From Planctomycetota bacterium (GTDB lineage: Bacteria > Planctomycetota > B15-G4 > SIAN01): a stretch of DNA of 64,000 bases. The translations under genes were made by a program, and so were the position numbers. Under the pieces are notes generated by a model. The model ran no database searches. It saw only the letters and a program-made list of their open reading frames with translations, and was not told the DNA's origin. The DNA lies in contig JANQQL010000001.1 in the NCBI GenBank assembly GCA_028289345.1, positions 186,001 through 250,000 on the forward strand. The letters are read 5' to 3'. Positions 9,797 through 18,627 of this stretch are shown one piece after another; the first letter of the stretch is position 1, and every line of letters begins with the position of its first letter.

Positions 9797-12430
9797 TCAC
9801 CCCCCCACGGAACTCCGAGACTCGCGTCGCTGCTCGAGCTGGTGCAACTCGGCCTCGGTCGTTTCCACGTGAGAGTGATTCTCTCCGAACGCTTCCGCAA
9901 ACCGATCGCGTGCATCGAGGAGCACGGCTTCGGCCTCGTCGAAGAGCTCGAGAGCCGTCAGCGTTCGACCGTAGCCGAGGAGGAATGCGGCTTGCACCCA
10001 ATGTTCGGGGTCCAGGGACTCGGCTCTCAGAAGCACTTCTCCGTAGAGTTCTTCCGCTTCCGCGAAGCGCTTCGTCTGCAGCATCAATCCGGCAAGGTTG
10101 TGCATCGCCAAGATGGTCTCTTCGTGATCCTCTCCACGAACTCGTTCCAGAGTCGCGATGGCCTCTCGATAGCGTCGCTCGGCGCCGACCAAGTCTCCCG
10201 TGTAACGCAGGGTGTAGGCGAGGTTGTTGACGCCGGCCAAGGTGCGTGGATCCTGCGGGCCCAGCCGTTCCTCCAAGACACGGTGCGCGGACTCCAGCAG
10301 CTCTCGCGCCTCGGCAAAAGCACCTTGCCGGCTTCGCAACTCCCCGAGCATCATCCTCGAGTTCGCTGTCTCCACATGACTCTCTCCGAGGACGGCCAGG
10401 CGCCCCTGGAGCGCCTGTTCAATCAGAGGCTCCGCAAGTTCCAAGCGTCGAAGATTGAAGTACACCATTCCCAGATTGGATCGGGTGGTCAGGACAAAGG
10501 GATCTTGGGCGGGAAGCACTTGCTGCTGAGCGACCAGCAGAGTCTCGAACACCTCGGCGGCCCGCTCCAACTCCCCCAAGTCATGCAAGAGCAAGCCGAG
10601 GTTGTTGGTCGCCGTCAATGTCGAGTCGTGCAACTCCCCGAGAGACTCTCGGCAGCGTCTCACACAATCTTCCATCTCCCGTTGAAGGGACCCGAGGTCC
10701 TCATCCAGAAGGAGCTTGGCCGTCAGCAGGTTGCTCCACGATTGAAGCGTCTCCCAGCCGTCGGGTCCTTCCGTCTGCAGGTAAGACTCGTGGACCTCCT
10801 GGTGAAGGGAAAGTGCCTCGTCCAGTTTTCCGCGGCGGCGCAGGAGGAGTGCAAGGGCGCCCTTGGTGTTGAGAACGTCCGGGTGATCCTCGGGCAATCC
10901 GGCGGTCCGCTGCAACTCTCTCGCGGAATCCAGGAAGCTCTGGGCCTTGGCGTACTCCCCTTGGGAGCTGTACACGCAGCCCACCGCGTATTCCGCCACC
11001 GCCCGGACTTCGGGTTGTTTGTCGCGGAGTTGATGGAATGCCTCGGTGGCAACCACTCGCTCCACCGAGTCGAGGAGTGTTGCCTGGGGACCGGAGTCTC
11101 GAACCCCGGATGAGCCGATGATCCAGTCCATCACGTTCTTGGCCGTGGCGACTTTCTCGAACTGCTGGGAAAGCTCTTCGGTCTTCCGACGGGCATCCGC
11201 TTCGGCGTCGAGTGCCCGGACCAAAGCGACCGAGGTGGTGACGACGCCGGTCACCAGTACCAGAGCGGCCACGGCAAGGCCAATCACCAGCCCCCGGTGA
11301 CGCTGGGCAAGCTTCCGCAACTGGTACGCCGTACTCGGAGGACGAGCCCGAATGGGCCGATGATCCAAATAGCGAACCAGATCCTCTCGAAGCTGGCCGG
11401 CGCTCTGGTACCGACGAGACGGACTCTTGGCAATGGCCTTGTGAACGATGGTCTCTAGATCCGGAGACAGAGAGGGATCCAACGCCCGCAGCGGCAGGGG
11501 ATCCCGCTCGGCAATCACACGAGATGCCTGGGGAATGGAAAGTTTTTCCACGGAAAACGGAAGCGTTCCCGACACCAATTCATAGGCCATGACCCCCAAC
11601 GCGTACACGTCGGTTCGGTGATCCACGGACTGGGATCCGGGGTCCACCTGCTCGGGACTCATGTAGGACAAGGTTCCGAGCAACTCCCCCGTGCGCGTTT
11701 GAAGCGACCCCGACTCGACCGCGTGCCCGGTCAATCGAGCGACTCCGAAGTCCAGGACCTTGGGACGGCCGCCCGCATCCACCAGGACGTTCCCGGGCTT
11801 CAAGTCGCGATGAACGACTCCCCGTTCGTGAGCGTGTTGAAGCGCGTCACAAACTTCGCAGAGCATCGAGAGCCGATCGACTCGACTCAAGCAACGTTCT
11901 CGGACGTGATCCGAGAGCGTCGTTCCCTCGATGCACTCCATGGCAAAGAACCGACGAGACCCCTCCGCCTCGGACGTCTCTCCCGTGGCGTAGATGCGGG
12001 CGATCCCCGGGTGTTCCAACCGAGCCAGGACCTCGGTTTCCCGCTGAAACCGACGACGGAGTTCCGCGCGCGGACGCTCTCCGCGAATCAGTTTGAGGGC
12101 GACGGTTCGCGGCGGCTTTTCCTGACGGGCGCGATAGACGACCCCCATTCCCCCCTCGCCCAGCATGCCGAGGATCCGGTACTCGCCGATTTGAGCGGGA
12201 AACTCCGGAGAGCTCCCCGGCTCGCGCGAAGACGAAGGCAATCGCTGGGGAACCGGCAAGTCCAGCAGCCCCTGACGACGATCCTCGGCCAACAGCTCCT
12301 CGACCTCTCGCCGCAACTCGGAATCACCCGAGCACGCGCGACCCAGGTACTCCTGGCGAGCCTCCGAAGTCAGCTCGCTGGCCTCTCGGAACAGGTCTTC
12401 CAGTCGCCGTTGTCGGTCTGCGGGATTCAT
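9797..12430 (-). CDS. Membrane-bound serine/threonine protein kinase with C-terminal TPR repeats
   Basis: 877 residues from the ATG at 12430; the track ORF starts 63 nt earlier, inside the sigma-factor gene. The order of parts is an N-terminal helical segment (1-80), then a Hanks kinase domain with glycine loop GEGGMGVVY (91-99), Lys113, HRDLKPGNVL (207-216), DFG (227-229) and MSPEQ. A single transmembrane helix (GLVIGLAVAALVLVTGVV) follows near 380-405, and then about ten tetratricopeptide repeats on the outside. The start is 4 nt after the stop of the ECF-type sigma factor, so the two are cotranscribed. This sigma-kinase pairing is a common planctomycete arrangement in which the kinase probably controls the sigma factor or its regulon. 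The direct target is an inference. Confidence 0.92.
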   Translation of the reverse strand: MNPADRQRRLEDLFREASELTSEARQEYLGRACSGDSELRREVEELLAEDRRQGLLDLPVPQRLPSSSREPGSSPEFPAQIGEYRILGMLGEGGMGVVYRARQEKPPRTVALKLIRGERPRAELRRRFQRETEVLARLEHPGIARIYATGETSEAEGSRRFFAMECIEGTTLSDHVRERCLSRVDRLSMLCEVCDALQHAHERGVVHRDLKPGNVLVDAGGRPKVLDFGVARLTGHAVESGSLQTRTGELLGTLSYMSPEQVDPGSQSVDHRTDVYALGVMAYELVSGTLPFSVEKLSIPQASRVIAERDPLPLRALDPSLSPDLETIVHKAIAKSPSRRYQSAGQLREDLVRYLDHRPIRARPPSTAYQLRKLAQRHRGLVIGLAVAALVLVTGVVTTSVALVRALDAEADARRKTEELSQQFEKVATAKNVMDWIIGSSGVRDSGPQATLLDSVERVVATEAFHQLRDKQPEVRAVAEYAVGCVYSSQGEYAKAQSFLDSARELQRTAGLPEDHPDVLNTKGALALLLRRRGKLDEALSLHQEVHESYLQTEGPDGWETLQSWSNLLTAKLLLDEDLGSLQREMEDCVRRCRESLGELHDSTLTATNNLGLLLHDLGELERAAEVFETLLVAQQQVLPAQDPFVLTTRSNLGMVYFNLRRLELAEPLIEQALQGRLAVLGESHVETANSRMMLGELRSRQGAFAEARELLESAHRVLEERLGPQDPRTLAGVNNLAYTLRYTGDLVGAERRYREAIATLERVRGEDHEETILAMHNLAGLMLQTKRFAEAEELYGEVLLRAESLDPEHWVQAAFLLGYGRTLTALELFDEAEAVLLDARDRFAEAFGENHSHVETTEAELHQLEQRRESRSSVGG

Positions 12431-12434
12431 CGAG

Positions 12435-13019
12435 TCACGGTTCCTCCGCTCGGACAAACCGTCCCATGTCGCGCTGCAACCAGGCCCTGGCAAATCGCCA
12501 CTCGTTGGTAACGGTGGCTGGCGAACATCCGAGGACCTTCGCCGTCTCGTCGATGGTCAGGCCCGCGAAGAAGCGAAGTTTGACGATCGTCGTCTTGCGC
12601 GGGTCGCTCTTTTCCAGCACATCCAGGGAGTCGCTGAGAGACAACAGTTCGAGGGAATGCTCCGCGGCGACGACATCGATCTCTTCCAAAGAGAGAGCCT
12701 GATTCGCTCCCTGGCGCTTGGCGGTCCGGTACTTTCGAGCCCGGTCGATCAGGATGCGACGCATCGCTTCGGCCGCTGCTCCGAAGAAATGAGCTCGGTT
12801 CTGCCAGTTTCGCTGGTCGCTCCGAACCAAGCGCAGAAACGCTTCGTGGACCAGGGCGGTCGGCTGCAACGTATGGTGGTCCGACTCCCGCGCCATCTTG
12901 CCGCGCGCCAGTTCGTGCAGCTCATCGTAGACCACTTCCCACAAGCGTGCGGTTGCCTCCTCCCGTCCATCGCGAAGGGAGCTGAGCAACTCGGTCACAT
13001 GGGAGGATCGGTCGGGCAA
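12435..13019 (-). CDS. ECF-like RNA polymerase sigma factor (planctomycete HTH type)
   Basis: An alternative sigma factor of the small sigma-70 family (TIGR02999-like), about 190 residues. Region 2 includes LWEVVYDELHELARGKMARE and TALVHEAFLRLV; region 4 includes LRFFAGLTIDETAKVLGCSPATVTNEW, a helix-turn-helix that reads the -35 element. The track ORF begins at 13154, but its first 45 codons are Arg-rich and unlike the family, and a candidate promoter lies inside them. I prefer the TTG at 13019, preceded by GGAG with 10 nt spacing; a GTG at 12998 is also possible. No anti-sigma gene is adjacent. The kinase directly downstream is the likely partner. Confidence 0.88.
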   Translation of the reverse strand: MPDRSSHVTELLSSLRDGREEATARLWEVVYDELHELARGKMARESDHHTLQPTALVHEAFLRLVRSDQRNWQNRAHFFGAAAEAMRRILIDRARKYRTAKRQGANQALSLEEIDVVAAEHSLELLSLSDSLDVLEKSDPRKTTIVKLRFFAGLTIDETAKVLGCSPATVTNEWRFARAWLQRDMGRFVRAEEP

Positions 13020-13050
13020 TGAATCAACGCTCCACAGGTTCCTTTGGCGG

Positions 13051-13079
13051 ATTCTGCGACGCTTCCCGGATTCTCGCAA
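13051..13079 (-). promoter_or_regulatory. Candidate sigma-70-type promoter for the sigma factor-kinase operon
   Basis: On the minus strand, TTGCGA (13079-13074), a 17-nt spacer and CAGAAT (13056-13051) each match 4 of 6 consensus positions. A start site about 7 nt downstream would give a leader of roughly 25 nt before the TTG at 13019. It lies inside the longer track ORF, which argues against the 13154 start. Confidence 0.35.
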
Positions 13080-13180
13080 GCCCGCCGTCCCCCTCGGCCA
13101 TCGGGATCTCACCAGGCTTCGCATGGTGCTTGGGGGAGAGAATCGCCTCACCACGCGATCGCAAAGTCGAAAAGCAGACC

Positions 13181-13219
13181 GGCCGATTTCTCGGATGGCC
13201 CTTTCCGAGAAACTCGGCC
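13181..13219 (-). terminator. Long hairpin downstream of the FG-GAP gene, terminator-like
   Basis: GGCCGA-TTTCTCGGA, an 8-nt loop, then TCCGAGAAA-C-TCGGCC forms a 15-bp stem with one bulged base. It sits about 100 nt past the stop of the minus-strand FG-GAP gene. On that strand the hairpin is followed by GGTCTGCTTTTCG, so the T tract is short and offset. It shares the 11-nt core CTCGGATGGCC (plus strand) with the two repeats at 34939 and 37633. Confidence 0.45.
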
Positions 13220-13322
13220 CGCCTGACTCATGGAAGGAACACGCGCACCATCATCGCATCGGCCTCGGGGGGCAAACCGACAACGAAGGCTTTCGCCCAC
13301 TGGTCGCGAGACCGTCGCCCCA

Positions 13323-14834
13323 CTAGTTCGGCAACAAGAGTGAGATTCGCTCCGAATTGCTCTTCACCAGCTTGCCATCCAAGTTCCGCGTGAAGAACGA
13401 ACTCACAAAAGTCACGCCCAACAGATCGAAGCCGACGTCCAGGCTGTGAACACGCATCCCGGAGAGAGCAAAACGATCCGTGAACACCAACTGGGAGAAG
13501 GGCACCCCGTTGACGCTTTCCAAGAAATACGCGTAGAAGAAGTTCGGGTGTCCACGAAAGGTCAACGTCACGGTGTCTTGGAACGAAGCGACTTCAGGCG
13601 TCGCATCGAGGACGTATCGATTGCATTCCAGGATGTGGATCGCCCCCTCGTCCGTGATGATTCCCGTTTCCGGAGCGCCGACCGCCACATCCATGTATCC
13701 GTCGGAGTTGGCGTCCCCTGCAGCGCACACGGCGTATCCAAAATCGTCATCAATCGTGCCGTTGGCCGTGTACAAAGCGTCACCGTGGGAGAATCCTTCG
13801 AAGATGCGCACCGTGCCGCCGCGCTCGCCTGGGGATCCCACCGCGAGGTCGGGATAGCCGTTGGCATTCACGTCCCCGACTCCGGCGACCGAGAATCCGA
13901 GTTGCCCATTCACCGCCGTCCCGACCTCGGTCCAGAGCGAGCCGAAGTCTCGTCCGGAAAAGACAGAGACGGCGCCGACCGGATCTCCGTTCTCCGGCCA
14001 CTCGGGCGCGCCAACGGCGAGGTCATCGAATCCGTCACCGTTGGTGTCCCCCACCCCGGCCATGGCGAATCCGAACCCATCGCCCGGCGCCTCACTCCAT
14101 CGATGAAAGATCGGAAAACCGGTCGCCCCGGAAAAGACGCGTATTTGACCGAGAAGTTGACTGTGGGAACCAACGGCAATGTCCGGGACCCCGTCCAAGT
14201 CCATGTCTCCGGCAGCAGCCACGCTGTGGCCGAATCGCTCCACGAAGGCCGGAGCCGCAAAGTGGTAAAGCTGGGACGAGTCCCTCCCGGAGTACACTTT
14301 CGCGTAGCCACTGGCGATGCCCAGTCGCGGGCCGCCCGGCGCGCCGACCACGAAGTCCTCGTGGCCATCGGCATTGAGGTCTCCCACTCCCGCGACCGCA
14401 TGACCGAAGCGATCGTCGGGGTTCGCCCCCCACAAGTCGTGGAGGATCGCTCCGTCCGTGATTCGGTGCACGACCACTCGCCCGAACCGGACGAATCCCT
14501 GGGAAGCCTCGGGAAGCCCCACGATCACGTCGGCTCGTCCGTTGGCATCGACGTCCGCTCCACCTACCGATTGGCCAGCCCCCTGGGCGGGATCCCATCC
14601 GAAGCGTGCTTGGACCTGGCCGGTCGCCGGCGAGTAGACGTCCACCCAGCCGCTGCCGGACCGACCAAACACGAGGTCAGCCTGACCGTCTCCTGTGGCA
14701 TCGCCGAGATACGCCATGGCGGCCCCTGCCTTGTCCCCCGGCCCGCCGGTCAAGCTGCGCAGCTCTCCCTGCGCGTGGGCGGAGTCCATGCCCAGACAAC
14801 CCAGCACCACGAAAAGTTTCCAATGACGGACCAT
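13323..14834 (-). CDS. Secreted FG-GAP repeat (integrin-alpha-like) beta-propeller protein
   Basis: 503 residues with a signal peptide (MVRHWKLFVVLGCLGMDSAHA). Seven FG-GAP-type blades are visible, each with a calcium-binding loop of the form DxNxDGxxD followed by the strand VGAP. Examples are GDLNADGHEDFVVGAPGG and GDTNGDGFDDLAVGAPEW. Such repeats fold into a seven-bladed propeller in integrin alpha chains and bacterial surface proteins. The last 95 residues or so form a separate beta-rich domain (RGHPNFFYAYFLESVNG) that I do not recognise. It probably acts extracellularly or at the cell surface in binding or adhesion; the ligand is unknown. It stands alone, about 160 nt from rbfA and 300 nt from the sigma-factor gene. 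Confidence 0.88.
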   Translation of the reverse strand: MVRHWKLFVVLGCLGMDSAHAQGELRSLTGGPGDKAGAAMAYLGDATGDGQADLVFGRSGSGWVDVYSPATGQVQARFGWDPAQGAGQSVGGADVDANGRADVIVGLPEASQGFVRFGRVVVHRITDGAILHDLWGANPDDRFGHAVAGVGDLNADGHEDFVVGAPGGPRLGIASGYAKVYSGRDSSQLYHFAAPAFVERFGHSVAAAGDMDLDGVPDIAVGSHSQLLGQIRVFSGATGFPIFHRWSEAPGDGFGFAMAGVGDTNGDGFDDLAVGAPEWPENGDPVGAVSVFSGRDFGSLWTEVGTAVNGQLGFSVAGVGDVNANGYPDLAVGSPGERGGTVRIFEGFSHGDALYTANGTIDDDFGYAVCAAGDANSDGYMDVAVGAPETGIITDEGAIHILECNRYVLDATPEVASFQDTVTLTFRGHPNFFYAYFLESVNGVPFSQLVFTDRFALSGMRVHSLDVGFDLLGVTFVSSFFTRNLDGKLVKSNSERISLLLPN

Positions 14835-14996
14835 TCCAGATCTGCTCCTGCACGGGTGTCGGCGCGGGCTTGCTGGCCCGGTCCCGGACGCGCCAAAGAA
14901 GGGCCCGCTCAGCGAGTCCCCTAGGACTGGGGGGGCATGCGCGAGAACCCGTGGAACTCCCTAAGGAATCTGGAAAATGGCTCGGAGGGCAGACAA

Positions 14997-15392
14997 TCAG
15001 GCGGGGTCTTCGCCCACGACGGGATCGTCCCCGGTCTCGGACTTGGCCCGTTCCTCGGAGATCTGGCGCAGCAAACTTCCCATCCGCGCCGCCCCCTCGA
15101 CCGATTCATCGAAGCACATTTCCAGCTGGGGCGTCACCCGAGTGCGCAGACCTTCCCCGACGCGCCGCTGGATGTAGCCCCGCGCGGATTCCACGGCGTG
15201 GCGGGTGCGTGAGATTTCGCCGGGAGTTCCCATGACCGAGTAGAAGACCTTGCAGGTGGCCAGGTCCTCGGCCAGCTTCACCGTGGTCACGGTCACGAAG
15301 CCCATCCGCGGGTCTTTCAGTTCGAACAAGATGACGTGGGCCGCTCGCTCTTTGATGCGCTGGCTGAGTCGCTGGATCATTCGACTGCCCAT
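14997..15392 (-). CDS. rbfA: Ribosome-binding factor A
   Basis: 131 residues. RbfA binds the 30S subunit and helps late 16S rRNA maturation. The family signature IQRLSQRIKERAAHVILFELKDPR and the KH-fold strands VTVTTVKLAEDLATCKVFYSVMG are clear. The C-terminal tail is acidic. It is the last gene of the nusA-infB-ylxP-rbfA operon, starting 1 nt after the ylxP stop, so translation is probably coupled. Confidence 0.95.
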   Translation of the reverse strand: MGSRMIQRLSQRIKERAAHVILFELKDPRMGFVTVTTVKLAEDLATCKVFYSVMGTPGEISRTRHAVESARGYIQRRVGEGLRTRVTPQLEMCFDESVEGAARMGSLLRQISEERAKSETGDDPVVGEDPA

Positions 15393-15393
15393 G

Positions 15394-15678
15394 TCAAAGC
15401 ACCTCGATCTGGTGATCGATCAGCTCCGCCTCGGGATGCATGCGAAGTTGGTCGAGAATCTTCTGCAAGTCGGCCACGAGCTTCTTCGAGTCGTTGCCGC
15501 AGGTCGTCAGGCCGAGGGTGCCCGTCTGCCAAACATCCAGGTCATCCACTTCGGCCACCGACACGTTGTATCTAGCGCGCAATCGCCCCTTGATGGAGTT
15601 GATCACCCGGCGTTTCCCCTTGAGAGATCGACAACCGCGCAGACGCACGGTGAACTGAAGGATGGCGACTTGCATCAT
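15394..15678 (-). CDS. ylxP: DUF503 / YlxP-like protein
   Basis: 94 residues matching the DUF503 family (YlxP), a small alpha-beta protein commonly encoded between infB and rbfA. Family hallmarks visible are LRGCRSLKGKRRVINSIKGRLR and NVSVAEVDDLD. Members are linked by context to ribosome biogenesis, but the biochemical role is unsettled. Its place here between infB and rbfA is the standard arrangement. A 174-nt gap separates it from infB and holds no gene. Confidence 0.9.
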   Translation of the reverse strand: MMQVAILQFTVRLRGCRSLKGKRRVINSIKGRLRARYNVSVAEVDDLDVWQTGTLGLTTCGNDSKKLVADLQKILDQLRMHPEAELIDHQIEVL

Positions 15679-15852
15679 GGGGGCGTGGGTCCGCGAAGAC
15701 CGGGGTCGGGGGAAAACTCAGCTAGATGCTCGGTCGTCATTCGGTGCCGCGACAATCTCGACGACACCGAAGATCGGTCCCTCGCATTGTCACTGGACTT
15801 CCACGGTTTCCTCGAGATTGCCGCGGTTCCCGAGACGACTCAATCGAGGCGG

Positions 15853-18603
15853 TCAGGGCAAGGTCAGCTCGCGCTGCTCGAACACGATTTCGAAGGCCTC
15901 CAGCTGGTCGCCGACTTTGATGTCGTCGAAGCCAGTGACCTTGATTCCGCATTCGAAGCCCTCTTTGACTTCTTTGGCGTCTTCTTTGAAGCGCCGCAAG
16001 GAGTCCAGGCCCGAGGTGTAAAGCACCTTGCCCTCGCGAACCACCCGCACCTGATCGGAGCGGCGAATCATGCCGTCGAGGACGTAGCAACCAGCAATCG
16101 ACCCGACTCGCGACACCTTGAAGACCTCGCGGATCTCCACGTGCCCCACGATACGCTCCGATTGCTCCGGACTGAGCGACCCCGCCATCGCCTTCTTCAA
16201 GTCGTCGAAGATCTCGTAGATGACACGGTAGGTTCGAATCTCGACGCCAAGACGTTCCGCCGCGCGGCGCGCCTTGCCATCCGGTGCCACGCCGAAACCG
16301 ATGCAGATGGCTTGGGTGGTGCTCGCCAGCATGATGTCTTCTTCGGTGATGCCGCCAACTGCCGCCCGCAAGACCTTGACCGCCACTTCTTCATGACGCA
16401 AGGACGTGAGCTCGCGTTTCAGCACTTCCACCGAGCCCTGCACGTCTGCTTTGACGACCACGTTGATTTCGTGAACCTTGCCCGCTTCCAAGGACTCGAA
16501 CAGGTTCTCGAGAGTCACCGCTTCGCGCGGCGCATCCTCGGTTTCCTTGTCCTTACGGTTCCGCTCATTGGCAACCTTCTCGGCGCCGCGCTCGTCTTCG
16601 ACGGCTTGCAGAAGGTCTCCGGCTTCGGGAATCTCTCCCTTGAAACCGTACACCCGGACCGGGGTCGAGGGCCCGGCTTCCTTGATTCGCCGGCCTTGGT
16701 CGTCTTCCAGCAGGCGAACGCGGCCCCAAGTCTTGCCACACAAGAACGGGTCGCGCACTTTCAGAGTGCCGTCGCGCACCAGGACGGTGGCCACCACACC
16801 CTTGCCCTCTTGCTTGGACGCCTCCAAGACGTAGGCCTTGGCCTTCTTCGAGTTGTCCGCTCGAAGGTCGTGGATCTCGGCCTCCAGCGCGAGACGTTCC
16901 AAGAGCTCGTCGACGCCTTGTCCGGTCATGGCAGAAGTTTCGATCACTGCGATCTTGCCGCCGAACTCCTCCGGCAACACGTCCGCCGCCATCAACTGTT
17001 GCTTGACCCGCAGAGCGTCCGATTCCGGTCGGTCAATCTTGTTCAACGCCACCACCAGGGGGCGGTCTTCGCCGGCGGCCCGGGCGTGGTGCAGTGCTTC
17101 TTCGGTTTGCGGCATGACGCCGTCGTCGGCAGCCACGATCAGCACCACGATGTCGGTGCAGTCCGCGCCGCGGGCCCGCATCTCGGTGAATGCCCGGTGT
17201 CCCGGCGTGTCTAGGAAAGTGACCTTGCCCCCCGCCGGCGTCTGCACTTGGTAGGCGCTGACGTGCTGGGTGATGCCGCCAGCTTCCCCATCCACGACCT
17301 TGCTCTTGCGAATGAAGTCCAAGAGCGAGGTTTTGCCGTGGTCGACGTGGCCCATGAAGGTGACCACCGGTGGACGCAAATCCGGGTCCCTCTCTTCTTC
17401 GCTGGTTTCTTCGGGGCCCTCTTCTTTGGCGAGGAACTCGGCTTCCACGTCTCGCGCGCTCCTGACTTCAATCTCGCGACCGAATTCAAGCGCGAGGGTG
17501 AGCACCAGCTCCTCGTCCAACATCGAGTTGATCGTGGAAGGTGTGCCCTGAGACATCAGCAACTTGCCAAGAATCTCGGCCGCACGAATTCCTGTCGCCT
17601 GGGAGAAGTCCTTCACCGTCAGCGGCGCAACCACCGTGACCTTGCGGTCGGGTGCCACGGGCTTCTTCTTCGGAACCTTGGGCCCTCGTCGCGGCGCGCG
17701 ACGACCCTGTCGACGGGCAGGTCCTCGCTCCCAGAACCGCGGCTTCGCCACCTCGTTGGCACTGACCGGGGCAAAGTCCTCGGGATCCGGCGCCCACTTG
17801 ACTTGTTTGGCCGACTTGCGACGTCGGGTCTGGGCCGTGGTCTTGTCGTCTTCCTTGCCGCCCCGGCGACCCGGCCCCCCGGTCGATGGCGAAATCGATC
17901 GCTCGAGCTGTTCATGGGTCGCCTGGGACTTCGCGACCTCGGCATTGTCGAGTTCGATCCGGCCGAGGATCTTGGCGCCCCGGCGACCATCCTCTTGACC
18001 AGGCTTTTGCTCGGCGGCGGGCTTCTCTTCGGTGGTTTCCGTTGTTTCGGCGGCTTCGGTGGAGGCAGCCACGGTCTGCTCTTCCGCCGGCTCGGTGGCA
18101 ACGGTGGGCGGCTGTTCCTCCGCCACCTCTTCGGAGGAAGGTTCGCTGCTCAAGGCGGCAGGTTCCGTGGAAGCGGCCACCTCGGCCACTTCGGGTTCCG
18201 CAACGACCTCCGGTTCGGGAGCAGTCTCCACCGCCGCACCATCGGTGCTTGCGGTGGTCGCGGCCACGGCTTCCACGGACGCCTCTTCGGGAACCTCCTC
18301 CGGCTCTTCCGCCGAACGGGCTTCGCGCTCGGCACGGCGGCGGACTTGTTCCTCTTTCTTGGCCTCCTCCTCGGCCTTCTTCTCCGCCTGCCGCTCTTCG
18401 GCATCCGACTCCAGACGATCGAATAATTCGTCTTCGTCCAGGTCCCGATAGCGGTAACCGACTCTCAGGAGTGCAACTTCGCCAGGAGCGAGGTTGGAGG
18501 AGTGACTCTTAATCGGGAGGCCGAGCTTCTTGGCAAGAGCCAAGAGCTCTTTGGAGTCGGCCTCCATGTCTTTGGCGAGCTCGTGCAACCGCAAATCCAG
18601 CAC
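15853..18603 (-). CDS. infB: Translation initiation factor IF-2
   Basis: 916-residue GTPase that brings initiator tRNA to the 30S subunit. The N-terminal IF2_N module is at residues 1-50 (LRLHELAKDMEADSKELLALAKKLG). A long low-complexity Ala/Glu-rich linker runs to about residue 230, followed by a basic stretch and a second IF2_N-like module near 320-380. The G domain starts near residue 410 with GHVDHGKTS (G1), DTPGHRAF (G3) and NKIDRP (G4). Domains II-IV follow. The start is a GTG at 18603, 24 nt after the nusA stop. The acidic linker is typical of high-GC bacteria. Confidence 0.97.
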   Translation of the reverse strand: MLDLRLHELAKDMEADSKELLALAKKLGLPIKSHSSNLAPGEVALLRVGYRYRDLDEDELFDRLESDAEERQAEKKAEEEAKKEEQVRRRAEREARSAEEPEEVPEEASVEAVAATTASTDGAAVETAPEPEVVAEPEVAEVAASTEPAALSSEPSSEEVAEEQPPTVATEPAEEQTVAASTEAAETTETTEEKPAAEQKPGQEDGRRGAKILGRIELDNAEVAKSQATHEQLERSISPSTGGPGRRGGKEDDKTTAQTRRRKSAKQVKWAPDPEDFAPVSANEVAKPRFWERGPARRQGRRAPRRGPKVPKKKPVAPDRKVTVVAPLTVKDFSQATGIRAAEILGKLLMSQGTPSTINSMLDEELVLTLALEFGREIEVRSARDVEAEFLAKEEGPEETSEEERDPDLRPPVVTFMGHVDHGKTSLLDFIRKSKVVDGEAGGITQHVSAYQVQTPAGGKVTFLDTPGHRAFTEMRARGADCTDIVVLIVAADDGVMPQTEEALHHARAAGEDRPLVVALNKIDRPESDALRVKQQLMAADVLPEEFGGKIAVIETSAMTGQGVDELLERLALEAEIHDLRADNSKKAKAYVLEASKQEGKGVVATVLVRDGTLKVRDPFLCGKTWGRVRLLEDDQGRRIKEAGPSTPVRVYGFKGEIPEAGDLLQAVEDERGAEKVANERNRKDKETEDAPREAVTLENLFESLEAGKVHEINVVVKADVQGSVEVLKRELTSLRHEEVAVKVLRAAVGGITEEDIMLASTTQAICIGFGVAPDGKARRAAERLGVEIRTYRVIYEIFDDLKKAMAGSLSPEQSERIVGHVEIREVFKVSRVGSIAGCYVLDGMIRRSDQVRVVREGKVLYTSGLDSLRRFKEDAKEVKEGFECGIKVTGFDDIKVGDQLEAFEIVFEQRELTLP

Positions 18604-18627
18604 TCCCAGAACCTACGACCCCGCGAA

